A stretch of DNA of 64,000 nucleotides from Dyella_B sp035508595 (GTDB lineage Bacteria > Pseudomonadota > Gammaproteobacteria > Xanthomonadales > Rhodanobacteraceae). The notes beneath the pieces were generated by a model. It did no database searches. It saw nothing but the letters and a program-made list of their open reading frames with translations, and had not been told where the DNA came from. The first letter of the stretch is position 1; each line of letters opens with the position of its first letter. Where the stretch lies: NCBI GenBank assembly GCA_035508595.1, contig DATJMR010000084.1:1-64000 (forward strand). Direction: 5' to 3'. The translations under genes were made by a program, and so were the position numbers. Of this stretch, positions 27,553-37,300 are shown piece after piece.

Positions 27553-29349
27553 ATGACCGCCGCTTCGCTATTGCCGTTACCCGAAGACAAGCACCCCTTG
27601 GTCGCTCGTCTTGTCGATGGACTGGAAGCGCCGGCCTTGCAGTGGCTGTCCGGCTATCTCGCCGGCCTGGCGACGCAACGCCAGGCCGGCGGCAAAAACG
27701 CAACCAACGAACCTGCGGCAGCTCCCGAAGCTCAAGCACGCCTGACCGTGGTGTACGGCAGCCAAACTGGCAACGCCAAGCGTTTGGCCGAAGACCTTGG
27801 ACGCCGCGCCTCCGCCGCGGGGTTGGCCGTACGCGTGGTGCGTGCGGATGCCTATTCCACCCGCGAGTTGAAGCAGGAACGCCTGCTTTACGTGGTCATC
27901 AGTACGCAGGGCGACGGCGATCCGCCCGACGATTCGCGCGCTTTGGTCGAATTTCTCGCGAGCGCCCGCGCGCCGAAGCTGGATGCGTTGCGCTACGGCG
28001 TGCTTGGCTTGGGCGATTCCAGTTATCCTAATTTTTGCGCCATCGGTCGACAGCTCGACGATCGCCTTGCCACGCTCGGCGCACAGCGCCTCTTTGCCGC
28101 CGGCGAAGCCGATGTCGATCTGGAAACGGTCTCGCAACCGTGGCTGGATCAGGCCCTACAGCAGGCACGCGAACAACTGAAAGCGTCGGCGCCGCTCGCC
28201 AAGGTCACCACGCTTCGCACCGCGCGCACGACGCCGGCGTGGCATCGTGACCAACCGTTCCAGGCGCCGCTGCTGCTGAACCAGCGCATGACCGGTCGCG
28301 GCAGCGATCGCGATGTGCGTCATCTGGAGTTCTCGCTCGAAGGCTCCGGTCTTCGTTACGCACCGGGCGATGCGCTTGGTGTGTGGCCGAGGCAATCGCC
28401 GGCATTGGTGGATGCGGTGTTGCACACGCTGCACCTCGATGGCGAGGCAACCGTTCGCGTGGCGGAGGAAGAACACTCCTTGCGAACCTGGCTCGCCCAC
28501 CATCGCGAACTCACCTTGCTTACTCGCCCCTTCTTTACAGCTCACGCCGAACGCAGCGGCGATGCGTCGTTGCAAGAATTGCTGTTGCCCGCCTCGCGCG
28601 ACGCACTGTCCGCGTTGTTCTCCCGCTGGCAAGTGCTGGATCTGTTGCGCAAGCATCCTGGCGAGTGGACCGCCGAAACGCTGGTCGCGGCGTTGCGCCC
28701 CCTGGCGCCACGCCTCTACTCGATCGCATCCAGCCAATCGGTGGTCGGTGACGAAGTTCATCTCACTGTGAGCCACGTCGATTACACGTTCGAAGGCGAA
28801 GCGCGCTGGGGCACCGCAAGCCGATACCTTGCACAACATGCCGAAGGCGAATCGGCACCAGTGTTTATCGAAGCCAATGAACGCTTTCATCTACCTGCCG
28901 ACGATCGCGATATCGTGATGATCGGCGCCGGCACCGGTGTCGCACCGTTCCGCGCCTTCGTGCAGGAGCGCGCCGAACGCGGCGCCGGCGGACGCAACTG
29001 GCTGGTCTTCGGCAACCCGCATTTCCACTCCGACTTCCTGTATCAGACCGAATGGCAGCAAGCGCTGAAAAACGGATCCTTGCATCGCATCGATCTGGCG
29101 TTCTCGCGCGATCAAGCCGAAAAACGCTACGTCCAGCATGGCCTGCTTGAACAAGGGCGACGTCTCTACGAATGGCTCGACGCGGGTGCGCACGTTTATG
29201 TCTGCGGCGACGCCAATCGCATGGCCAAGGATGTGCACAAGGCATTGGTGGCCATCGTTGCCGAACACGGCGCCCGCTCGACCGAAGATGCCGAGGCGTG
29301 GTTGAACCAATTGATCCAGCAGGGCCGTTACGCCCGCGACGTGTATTGA
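27553..29349 (+). CDS. cysJ: Sulfite reductase (NADPH) flavoprotein alpha-component
   Basis: CysJ passes electrons from NADPH through FAD and FMN to the CysI hemoprotein for six-electron reduction of sulfite to sulfide. The 598-residue product has an N-terminal flavodoxin domain with the FMN loop YGSQTGNA (68-75) and STQGDGDPPDD, a connecting/FAD domain with RLYSIASSQ, and an NADP domain with GAGTGVAPFRAFVQERAERG and VYVCGDANRMAKDVH, ending in the usual aromatic RDVY. It heads the cysJIH-sat/cysC run and is followed 9 bases later by cysI. Confidence 0.97.
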   Translation: MTAASLLPLPEDKHPLVARLVDGLEAPALQWLSGYLAGLATQRQAGGKNATNEPAAAPEAQARLTVVYGSQTGNAKRLAEDLGRRASAAGLAVRVVRADAYSTRELKQERLLYVVISTQGDGDPPDDSRALVEFLASARAPKLDALRYGVLGLGDSSYPNFCAIGRQLDDRLATLGAQRLFAAGEADVDLETVSQPWLDQALQQAREQLKASAPLAKVTTLRTARTTPAWHRDQPFQAPLLLNQRMTGRGSDRDVRHLEFSLEGSGLRYAPGDALGVWPRQSPALVDAVLHTLHLDGEATVRVAEEEHSLRTWLAHHRELTLLTRPFFTAHAERSGDASLQELLLPASRDALSALFSRWQVLDLLRKHPGEWTAETLVAALRPLAPRLYSIASSQSVVGDEVHLTVSHVDYTFEGEARWGTASRYLAQHAEGESAPVFIEANERFHLPADDRDIVMIGAGTGVAPFRAFVQERAERGAGGRNWLVFGNPHFHSDFLYQTEWQQALKNGSLHRIDLAFSRDQAEKRYVQHGLLEQGRRLYEWLDAGAHVYVCGDANRMAKDVHKALVAIVAEHGARSTEDAEAWLNQLIQQGRYARDVY

Positions 29350-29357
29350 GGCGCAAC

Positions 29358-31055
29358 ATGAGCGACAACGGCCTTTCCGATCTCGAACGCATCAAGGCGG
29401 ACAGCCGCCTTCTGCGCGGCACCTTGATAGAGAGCCTGGCCGATCCGGTGACCGGCGCCATCAGCGAGGACGACAACAAACTGCTGAAATTCCACGGCAG
29501 TTACCAGCAGGACGATCGCGACCTGCGCGAAGAGCGCCGCAAGCAAAAGCTAGAGCCCGCGTACCAATTCATGGTGCGCGCCAGATTGCCTGGCGGCGTG
29601 TTGAGCCCGGCACAATGGTTGTCGTTCGATCACATCGTGCGCACCTGGGCCAATCACACGCTGCGAATTACCACGCGCCAAACCTTTCAACTGCACGGCA
29701 TTCTCAAACGCGATCTCAAGCGTTCCATCGCCGCGATGAACGAAGCGCTGGTCAGCACCATTGCCGCATGCGGCGACGTGAATCGCAATGTCGTGGCAAG
29801 CGCGAATCCCGTCGCCACGCCGGCACACCGCCTGGCGTATCGCTGGGCCGAACGCTTGTCGGAATATCTGAAACCCAAGACGCGCGCCTATCACGAAATC
29901 TGGCTGGACGAGAAGCGCGTGGCCGGCGGGGAGCCAGAAAGCGAACCGCTTTACGGTCCGACCTATCTGCCACGCAAATTCAAGATCGGCGTGGCGGTAC
30001 CACCCACCAACGATGTGGACGTCTTCGCGCAGGACCTGGGCCTGATCGCGATCATCGAAAACAGCGAACTGCTCGGCTTCAATATCGCCGTCGGCGGTGG
30101 CATGGGCGCAAGCCACGGCGATGCCAGCACGTATCCGCGCCTCGGCAGCGTGCTTGGCTTTGTCGAACCTGAGCAGCTGCTACGCACCGCCGAGGGCGTG
30201 ATCGAGGTGCAACGCGATTACGGCGATCGCAAGGAACGCAAGCATGCGCGCCTCAAATACACCATCGATCGCATGGGCTTGTCGGCATTCAAAGCGGAGC
30301 TGGAGCGCCGCCTAGGCTTCAGCCTGCAGCCTTCGCGCGCCTATCGTTTCGATCACAACGGCGACCGTTACGGCTGGACCGAAGGCGACGACGGACGCTG
30401 GCACCTCACCTTGCAAATCGAATCCGGTCGCCTGGCCGATGGTCCCGGCCAACCTCATCTGAGCGGGCTACGCGCGATCGCGCAGGTGCATCAGGGCGAT
30501 TTCAGGATGACCTGCAATCAAAACCTGATCATCGCCAATGTGCCGTCGACGCAACGCGATCGCATCGACGCGTTGGTGACCGAATACAAGCTGGACGGCT
30601 ATCGCCGGTTGAGCGGTATTCGTCGTCACGCGGTGGCCTGCGTCGCCTTGCCGACATGCGGATTGGCCATGGCCGAGAGCGAACGCTACCTGCCGCAGCT
30701 ACTGCCCAGGCTCGAAGCATTGCTCGATCGCCACGGCTTGCGGGACGAACCGATCCTGCTTCGTCTCTCCGGCTGCCCGAACGGTTGCTCGCGTCCATAT
30801 CTAGGCGAAATCGCGCTGATCGGTCGCGCCATCGGCCGCTATGACTTGCGCCTGGGCGCCGATTTTGCCGGCCAACGCCTCAATCGAGTCGTACGCGAAA
30901 ATATCGATGAAGCCGAAATCCTCGCGGAATTGGACGCGTTGTTCGCGCGCTACGCCGTCGAACGACATGATGACGAACGATTCGGCGATTTCCTTGTGCG
31001 CAGCGGGGTGCTGGCGGCGGCGCGTCACCCTATCGACGTGGAGGTTTTCGCATGA
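29358..31055 (+). CDS. cysI: Sulfite reductase (NADPH) hemoprotein beta-component
   Basis: CysI carries the siroheme and 4Fe-4S centre that reduce sulfite to sulfide. The 565-residue product has the four cluster cysteines C428, C434, C473 and C477 (CVALPTC and SGCPNGCSRP), six residues earlier than E. coli C434/C440/C479/C483. The repeat motif RTWANHTLRITTRQTFQLHG and the siroheme-phosphate-binding arginines are also present. The start at 29358 has GAGG 6 bases upstream. It is coupled to cysH by an ATGA overlap. Its siroheme is presumably made by CysG, encoded 4 kb downstream. Confidence 0.97.
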   Translation: MSDNGLSDLERIKADSRLLRGTLIESLADPVTGAISEDDNKLLKFHGSYQQDDRDLREERRKQKLEPAYQFMVRARLPGGVLSPAQWLSFDHIVRTWANHTLRITTRQTFQLHGILKRDLKRSIAAMNEALVSTIAACGDVNRNVVASANPVATPAHRLAYRWAERLSEYLKPKTRAYHEIWLDEKRVAGGEPESEPLYGPTYLPRKFKIGVAVPPTNDVDVFAQDLGLIAIIENSELLGFNIAVGGGMGASHGDASTYPRLGSVLGFVEPEQLLRTAEGVIEVQRDYGDRKERKHARLKYTIDRMGLSAFKAELERRLGFSLQPSRAYRFDHNGDRYGWTEGDDGRWHLTLQIESGRLADGPGQPHLSGLRAIAQVHQGDFRMTCNQNLIIANVPSTQRDRIDALVTEYKLDGYRRLSGIRRHAVACVALPTCGLAMAESERYLPQLLPRLEALLDRHGLRDEPILLRLSGCPNGCSRPYLGEIALIGRAIGRYDLRLGADFAGQRLNRVVRENIDEAEILAELDALFARYAVERHDDERFGDFLVRSGVLAAARHPIDVEVFA

Positions 31056-31774
31056 GCTTGCCCACGCTTGAGCAAGCGGAAATCGATCCCCGCGCGCGCG
31101 TCAAGCTCGACGCGTGGCTGCTCGCGCTTACCGCGCAGGAGCGCATCGAATGGGCTCTGCAACATCTGCCCGGCATGCACGTGCTGTCTTCCAGCTTCGG
31201 CGCGCAGTCGGCGGTATCGCTGCATCTGCTTACGCAATGTCTGCCGAACATTCCGGTGATCGTTATCGACACCGGTTATCTGTTCCCTGAAACCTATCGC
31301 TTCATCGACGAACTCACCGAACGTCTTTCACTCAACTTGCGAGTCGTGCGCCCCAACTTATCGCCGGCGTGGTTGCAAGCGCGATACGGGGAACTATGGA
31401 ACCAAGGGCGCGAGGGCCTGGACCACTACAACCGGATAGCCAAGGTCGAGCCCATGCAACATGCGCTGACCGAGCTCGGTGCCGGCACCTGGTTCGCGGG
31501 CTTGCGGCGTCAGCAATCGTTGAGCCGCGCCGCGGCGCCGGCCTTGGATCGTCGTCACGGACGCTGGAAAGTGCATCCGATCATCGACTGGACCGATCGC
31601 GATGTCGGTCTTTATCTGCGTCGACATAACCTGCCCTATCACCCCTTGTGGGACAAGGGTTACGTCTCGATCGGCGACACGCACACCACGCGCCGCTGGG
31701 AACCCGGCATGCGCGAAGAGGACACCCGCTTTTTCGGCCTGAAACGCGAATGCGGATTGCACCTGGACGTATGA
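31052..31774 (+). CDS. cysH: Phosphoadenylylsulfate (PAPS) reductase
   Basis: CysH reduces PAPS to sulfite with thioredoxin. The 240-residue enzyme has VLSSSFGAQSAVSLHLL (PP-loop-type nucleotide site), DTGYLFPETY, the PAPS-binding WFAGLRRQQSLSRA and the C-terminal catalytic KRECGLH with C234. The extra CC/CxxC pairs that bind an iron-sulfur cluster in APS reductases are absent, so it uses PAPS, consistent with the APS kinase domain encoded by the next gene. Its start overlaps the cysI stop. Confidence 0.96.
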   Translation: MSLPTLEQAEIDPRARVKLDAWLLALTAQERIEWALQHLPGMHVLSSSFGAQSAVSLHLLTQCLPNIPVIVIDTGYLFPETYRFIDELTERLSLNLRVVRPNLSPAWLQARYGELWNQGREGLDHYNRIAKVEPMQHALTELGAGTWFAGLRRQQSLSRAAAPALDRRHGRWKVHPIIDWTDRDVGLYLRRHNLPYHPLWDKGYVSIGDTHTTRRWEPGMREEDTRFFGLKRECGLHLDV

Positions 31775-31825
31775 GCAACGCCTGCAACACGACAAACCAT
31801 ACATAGCCCCGACAAAGGACACACC

Positions 31826-33571
31826 ATGAAAGCCCTCGCCGCCGAGTTCGCCTTGGCCGAACACGAAGCGCTGGTTGCGCCGCACGGCGGCGTGCTACGC
31901 GAGCTCTATCTTGACGCCGACGAAGCGCAAGCGCTGAAGAAGCGCAGCGCATCGCTGCCGCAATGGACGCTCAATCAACGTCAGCTGTGCGACCTCGAAT
32001 TGCTGCTCAACGGCGGCTTCTCGCCTTTGCAGGGATTCCTGGGGCGCACCGATTACGACCGCGTCGTCGCACAAATGCGCCTGGCCGACGGTACGTTGTG
32101 GCCGATGCCGATCGTATTGGACGTGGATGAAGCCTTCGCCGCAAAGCTCCCGGAAAACGCGCAGATCAGCCTCAACGATACGCAAGGCACGCCGCTTGCC
32201 GTGCTGACGGTGGAAGACGTCTATTTTCCCGATCGTATCGCCGAGGCGCTCGGCGTGTTCGGCACCACCGATCGCGCGCATCCGGGTGTGGCGGAGTTGC
32301 TCGATCGCACGGGCTCGGTCTATCTGGGCGGGCGCGTGCAAGGTATTCAACCGCCTGCCCATTACGACTTCGCTTCCATTCGCCAGAGCCCGCGCCAATT
32401 GCGCGACTGGTTTCATCAACACGGATGGCATCGCATCGTGGCGTTTCAGACGCGCAACCCGATGCATCGCGCGCACCGCGAATTGACGTTGCGCGCAGCG
32501 GAACGAGTCGGCGCCAAGCTGTTGATCCAGCCATCGGTCGGACGCACAAAGCCAGGCGATGTGGATCACTACACGCGCGTGCGTTGCTATCGCGCGCTGC
32601 TCGAACACTATCCGCACGATCAAGCAACGCTTTCGCTGCTGCCGCTGGCCATGCGCATGGGCGGCCCACGCGAAGCGTTGTGGCACGCGATCATTCGCAA
32701 GAACTATGGCGCGAGCCACTTCATCGTCGGGCGCGATCACGCCGGCCCCGGCAAGGATTCGCAAGGCAAGCCGTTTTACGATCCGTATGCCGCACAGCAT
32801 CTGCTGGCCGAGCATGAAGCGGAACTCGGCATCGGCATCGTTCCGTTTCCGGCCATGGTGTATGCCGCCAACCGCGACGCGTATGTGCCGCAGACGGAAG
32901 TGGAACCCCACGACGAAGTTCGCGATATTTCAGGCACCGAATTGCGTCGTCGGTTGCACGATGGCGAAGCGATCCCCGAGTGGTTCACGTTTCCGGATGT
33001 CGTGAAGATTTTGCGCGATCGTCATCCTGCCAAAGCACCCCAGGGTTTCGCTCTGTTTTTCACGGGGCTTTCCGGTTCCGGCAAATCCACGTTGGCGCAA
33101 GCGGTGTTGGCCAAGTTGCTGGAAACCAGCAGCCGGCCCGTCTCCATGCTCGATGGCGACGAAGTACGCCGCCATCTTTCCAAGGGACTGGGCTTTTCTC
33201 GTGAAGACCGCGACGCGAACATCACGCGCATCGGTTTCGTCGCCAGCGAAGTGGTGCGCCACGGCGGCATCGTTATCTGCGCACCCATCGCACCGTACGC
33301 CAACGCACGCAAAGACGCGCGACAGCTGGTGCAGACGCACGGACGCTTCGTGGAAATTCACGTCTCCACGCCGCTGGAAGTGTGCGAGGCGCGCGATCGC
33401 AAGGGCCTGTATGCCGCTGCACGCGCCGGCAAGATCAAGGGCTTTACGGGCATCGACGATCCGTACGAAACGCCGGTGTCGCCGGAGATCATCATCGACA
33501 CGAGCGACATCACCGTGGTTGACGCTGCCGCCCGCGTCGTCGACTGGTTGCGCGAAGAAGAACTCATTTGA
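31826..33571 (+). CDS. sat/cysC: Bifunctional sulfate adenylyltransferase/APS kinase
   Basis: This 581-residue fusion carries out both activation steps: sulfate to APS, then APS to PAPS. Residues 1 to about 395 are a single-chain ATP sulfurylase (Sat type) with QTRNPMHRAH (208-217, the HxxH site) and GRDHAGPG (302-309). Residues from about 405 are an APS kinase with P-loop GLSGSGKST (414-422), LDGDEVRRHLSKGLGFS and IAPYANARKDAR. This differs from the heterodimeric GTPase-driven CysD/CysN(C) enzyme of E. coli and Xanthomonas; no cysD or cysN is in the window. It lies 51 bases after cysH and is closed by a strong stem-loop. Confidence 0.95.
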   Translation: MKALAAEFALAEHEALVAPHGGVLRELYLDADEAQALKKRSASLPQWTLNQRQLCDLELLLNGGFSPLQGFLGRTDYDRVVAQMRLADGTLWPMPIVLDVDEAFAAKLPENAQISLNDTQGTPLAVLTVEDVYFPDRIAEALGVFGTTDRAHPGVAELLDRTGSVYLGGRVQGIQPPAHYDFASIRQSPRQLRDWFHQHGWHRIVAFQTRNPMHRAHRELTLRAAERVGAKLLIQPSVGRTKPGDVDHYTRVRCYRALLEHYPHDQATLSLLPLAMRMGGPREALWHAIIRKNYGASHFIVGRDHAGPGKDSQGKPFYDPYAAQHLLAEHEAELGIGIVPFPAMVYAANRDAYVPQTEVEPHDEVRDISGTELRRRLHDGEAIPEWFTFPDVVKILRDRHPAKAPQGFALFFTGLSGSGKSTLAQAVLAKLLETSSRPVSMLDGDEVRRHLSKGLGFSREDRDANITRIGFVASEVVRHGGIVICAPIAPYANARKDARQLVQTHGRFVEIHVSTPLEVCEARDRKGLYAAARAGKIKGFTGIDDPYETPVSPEIIIDTSDITVVDAAARVVDWLREEELI

Positions 33572-33577
33572 TGCAAG

Positions 33578-33612
33578 GGTCTCCTCCTTCACGTGTGTCG
33601 AAGGAGGAGACC
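33578..33612 (+). terminator. Stem-loop after the cysJIH-sat/cysC run
   Basis: Perfect 12-base arms GGTCTCCTCCTT (33578-33589) and AAGGAGGAGACC (33601-33612) enclose an 11-base loop, 6 bases beyond the stop codon. The trailing AGGCTTTATTTGCTT is only moderately T-rich. It separates the operon from the convergent cysB gene. Confidence 0.75.
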
Positions 33613-33697
33613 AGGCTTTATTTGCTTGCAGAAAGGCGTTACTCCAGCGCTGGCGGAGTAAAGCGGGTACGAAAGCTCGATCGGCTTGCGATTTGTA

Positions 33698-34705
33698 TCA
33701 GGCGGCGCGCGGTGTGGCACGACGTGTGGAGCGCGATTGCAATTCGCTCCACAGCGGCGGCGACGGCCAGCGTGGCTCGGCATGCCCCGCCACCACCCTG
33801 CGCAGCTCCGCCTCGTCCAACTGCGGAGCGACCAGGCGTGCCAACTGCGCGACATAGCTGCGCAGAACATGATCGCGGCGCAAAACCATCCAGCTCGTGC
33901 AGACGGGCAACAAGTTGTCGATGTCGAGCGTGACGAGCTCGCGCGAATCCGACGGGCTGATGGCCATTTCCGCCAGGATGCCCACGCCCAAGCCGGCGAG
34001 CACGTAAGTTTTGATGAGATCCGCATCGGCCGAGGTGCAGGCGATGCGCGGCGCGAGGCCGGCGGCGGCGAACGCGCGCCGCAACGAAGACTCCGGCTGC
34101 AGCGAGGATTCGTAACTCACCAGCGGATGCTCGGCCAAGTCTTCGACCCGCAGCGGGCGGTTCAACTTTGCCAGCGGATGACCCAGCGGAACCACGGCGC
34201 GGCGATACCAACGGAACAACGGCACGGCGATACCGCCCTCGGGCGGCTGGCCGCTGGTGCTGACGATCACCAGGTCCACCTCGCCGCTTTCGAACAAACT
34301 GATGATGCGACCTTCGCCTTGTGGGCGGATGTGCACGCCCAGATCGGGGTAATGCTGCTTCAGCCGCGCAATGGCTTCCGGCAAAACGAAACGCGCCTGG
34401 GTATGCGTGGTGGCGACGGACAGCTCGCCGTGCGCCTCTTCGCGCAGATTGGCCGCCAGCGCACGGATGTTGCGGGCCTCATGCAGGATGCTGCGTGCCC
34501 GTTCCAGCACCTGGCCGCCCGCGGGAGTGATGGTGTCCAGGCTTTTGCCGCGACGGGTGAAGACCTGAAAGCCCAGCTCTCCCTCGAGCTGCTTGAGCTG
34601 CTTGCTGATGCCCGATTGGGTGGCGTGGACGTTGTCCGCCGCCAGGGTGATGTTCAGGCCGGCGTCGGCAATGGCGACGATGTAGCGAAGTTGCGTAAGG
34701 GTCAT
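33698..34705 (-). CDS. cysB: LysR-type regulator CysB
   Basis: CysB activates sulfate uptake and reduction genes when N-acetylserine or O-acetylserine is present. The 335-residue product has a winged helix N-terminus (QLRYIVAIADAGLNITLAAD, then ATQSGISKQLKQLEGELGFQ) and a C-terminal effector domain with ATTHTQARFVLPEAIARLK and IVSTSGQP, which match the sulfate/inducer pocket of CysB/Cbl rather than other LysR proteins. It lies within the sulfur island, convergent with sat/cysC and divergent from cysG. Cbl is the main alternative. Confidence 0.92.
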   Translation of the reverse strand: MTLTQLRYIVAIADAGLNITLAADNVHATQSGISKQLKQLEGELGFQVFTRRGKSLDTITPAGGQVLERARSILHEARNIRALAANLREEAHGELSVATTHTQARFVLPEAIARLKQHYPDLGVHIRPQGEGRIISLFESGEVDLVIVSTSGQPPEGGIAVPLFRWYRRAVVPLGHPLAKLNRPLRVEDLAEHPLVSYESSLQPESSLRRAFAAAGLAPRIACTSADADLIKTYVLAGLGVGILAEMAISPSDSRELVTLDIDNLLPVCTSWMVLRRDHVLRSYVAQLARLVAPQLDEAELRRVVAGHAEPRWPSPPLWSELQSRSTRRATPRAA

Positions 34706-34855
34706 GAAACGGGCTCCAAAATGAATCGCGCGCAGGGTTGTGCTTCATGCGAGTCGAAGCACATACAGCTCACGAACCACCCTGAACGGCGTTTCATCAC
34801 GACCTCCACACACCGGCCCATTACCGGTCGTCGTCGGACCTTAACACAGCGTTAT

Positions 34856-34908
34856 TTGGACGTCTATACATCTATAAGTCTTTGCGGTGTCTATGCCTTA
34901 GCGGCATA
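34856..34908 (+). promoter_or_regulatory. Tandem GGACGTCT-type 8-mers and a dyad upstream of cysG
   Basis: Three adjacent 8-mers, GGACGTCT, ATACATCT and ATAAGTCT (34858-34881), match the met-box consensus AGACGTCT at 7, 6 and 6 of 8 positions. Ten bases later TATGCC and GGCATA (34892-34908) form a dyad with a 5-base spacer. The region lies between divergent cysB and cysG and shares TTTGGACGTCTA with the site before purH. CysB or another sulfur regulator may act here; which protein is unknown. Confidence 0.5.
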
Positions 34909-34989
34909 TCTTCGGTCCCAGCGGCCATTTCCATCAAAAAAATGCCGGCGTTAGCGTAGATAACCCCTCTCTTTCGCCGGGCCCGATTC

Positions 34990-36432
34990 ATGCAGCTTTA
35001 CCCGCTCTTTGCCGATCTTGCCGGCCGCCCCGTACTGGTGGTGGGCGGTGGCGATGTGGCGGCAAGAAAGACCGCCATGCTGCTCAAGGCCGGGGCCACG
35101 GTAACCGTCGGCGCGCCGCTGCTGGGCCCCCAGTTGCGCGAGTGGGTGCAACAAGGACGCATCGTGCACCTTCCGGGCGCTTATCAATCCGAGTGGCTCG
35201 ACGGTGTGTGGCTGGTGATTGCGGCGACGCGTTCGCGCCCGCTGAATGCGCGCATCGCCGCCGAGGGGCATGCACGGCTGCGATGGGTCAATGTGGTGGA
35301 CGATCCGTCGCTTTCCAGTTTTCAGGTACCGGCCTTGATCGACCGATCGCCATTATTGGTGGCCATCTCCAGCGGCGGTGCCGCGCCGATGCTGGCGCGC
35401 CGCTTGCGCGAGCGGATCGAGAGCTTGCTGGATCCGGCATTCGGATCGTTGCTGCAACTCGCACAGCGTTATCGCTCGCGTATTCGCGCGCGGTATGCGG
35501 ATCTGACGGTACGTCGCCGCTTTTACGATTGGCTGCACGACGATGTCGTGCTCGCATCGTTGCGCGCCTCGCAACCCGTTCGTGCCGAGCAGCAGCTCGT
35601 CGCCGCTCTGAACGATCGCCGGGAACCCACGCAGCAGGGTTCGGTCGTACTCGTGGGCGCGGGTCCCGGCGACCCTGGCTTGCTTACGCTGCGCGCGTTG
35701 CGCGCGCTGAACGAAGCCGATGTGATCCTTCACGATGCGCTGATCAGCGAGGAGATTCTCGATCTGGCACGTCGAGACGCGACGCGTATAGCCGTGGGAA
35801 AACGCGGCGGCGGCACGCATACGCCGCAGCCGTCGATCCACGCACTGCTGCTTGAGCACGCCAAGGCAGGACGACGCGTGGTGCGACTCAAAGGTGGCGA
35901 TCCGTTCGTATTCGGTCGTGGTGGCGAAGAGTTGGAATTTCTGCGCGCGCACGATATCGCTTATGAAGTGGTGCCTGGCATCACCGCCGCGCTCGCATGC
36001 GCCGCGTATACCGGCGTGCCGCTTACGCATCGCGATCGCGCGCACTCGCTGCAATTGGTTACCGCACACTGCCAATCGTCCGTCGACGGTTTGGATTGGA
36101 AAGATTTGGCACGCGAGCAGCAAACGCTGGCGATCTACATGGGCGTAAGTCAGCTGGAAGAACTCACGCAGCAATTGATCGCACATGGTCGCAGCGCCGA
36201 CACCCCGTTCGTGCTAATCGAAAACGGCTCGCTGCCGCAACAACGCACGCTTGCCGGCAGGCTTGGCGAATTGGCGACGCTGGCCATGCGTCATGCGATT
36301 TGCGCACCTGCCATGCTGATTGTGGGTGAGGTCGCTGCGCAGGCCGAGGCCGCGCATTGGTACGGCGAACTGCTCGTGAATCCATCGAATCACGCCATCG
36401 TCGGCCCTCGGCGTCTAGCCGATGCGGCTTGA
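34990..36432 (+). CDS. cysG: Siroheme synthase (trifunctional CysG)
   Basis: CysG makes siroheme from uroporphyrinogen III for CysI. The 480-residue product keeps both halves. The N-terminal precorrin-2 dehydrogenase/ferrochelatase has VVGGGDVAARK (Rossmann loop, about 17-27) and ISSGG, where S128 aligns with the regulatory serine of Salmonella CysG. The C-terminal SAM-dependent uroporphyrinogen methyltransferase has VGAGPGDPG (222-230) and RLKGGDPFVFGRGGEE. It is divergent from cysB and followed 27 bases later by a peroxiredoxin gene. Confidence 0.96.
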   Translation: MQLYPLFADLAGRPVLVVGGGDVAARKTAMLLKAGATVTVGAPLLGPQLREWVQQGRIVHLPGAYQSEWLDGVWLVIAATRSRPLNARIAAEGHARLRWVNVVDDPSLSSFQVPALIDRSPLLVAISSGGAAPMLARRLRERIESLLDPAFGSLLQLAQRYRSRIRARYADLTVRRRFYDWLHDDVVLASLRASQPVRAEQQLVAALNDRREPTQQGSVVLVGAGPGDPGLLTLRALRALNEADVILHDALISEEILDLARRDATRIAVGKRGGGTHTPQPSIHALLLEHAKAGRRVVRLKGGDPFVFGRGGEELEFLRAHDIAYEVVPGITAALACAAYTGVPLTHRDRAHSLQLVTAHCQSSVDGLDWKDLAREQQTLAIYMGVSQLEELTQQLIAHGRSADTPFVLIENGSLPQQRTLAGRLGELATLAMRHAICAPAMLIVGEVAAQAEAAHWYGELLVNPSNHAIVGPRRLADAA

Positions 36433-36459
36433 CCGTTTCCACTGCTGACGGAGACTGCT

Positions 36460-37101
<642 letters not shown>

Positions 37102-37133
37102 GGCTTTGCCGCGCAAGTTCTTGTTACAGAACG

Positions 37134-37172
37134 CGGAGGGCCGCCATCGCGCGATGGCGGCCCTCCGTTTTT
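37134..37172 (+). terminator. Intrinsic terminator after the peroxiredoxin gene
   Basis: A perfect 17-base inverted repeat (left arm CGGAGGGCCGCCATCGC) forms a very stable GC stem followed by TTTTT at 37168-37172. It ends the sulfur island on its right side. Confidence 0.93.
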
Positions 37173-37300
37173 GCGAAATCTCCGTAAGTTCGGAGCAAGG
37201 CGGCGTGAACCCGTCCCGAGGCCGGCCAGTCGCCTGACAACCGATTCATGTCAATCACGTTACAGTCCGTATCTCCTGAAGAAAACGGGTTACGGGCTGT

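Noticed and set aside
30017..30024. GGACGTCT inside cysI, identical to the sulfur-promoter core
   Set aside because: It encodes the in-frame VDVF segment of CysI, has no AT-rich flanks or tandem 8-mers, and shows that single copies arise by chance.
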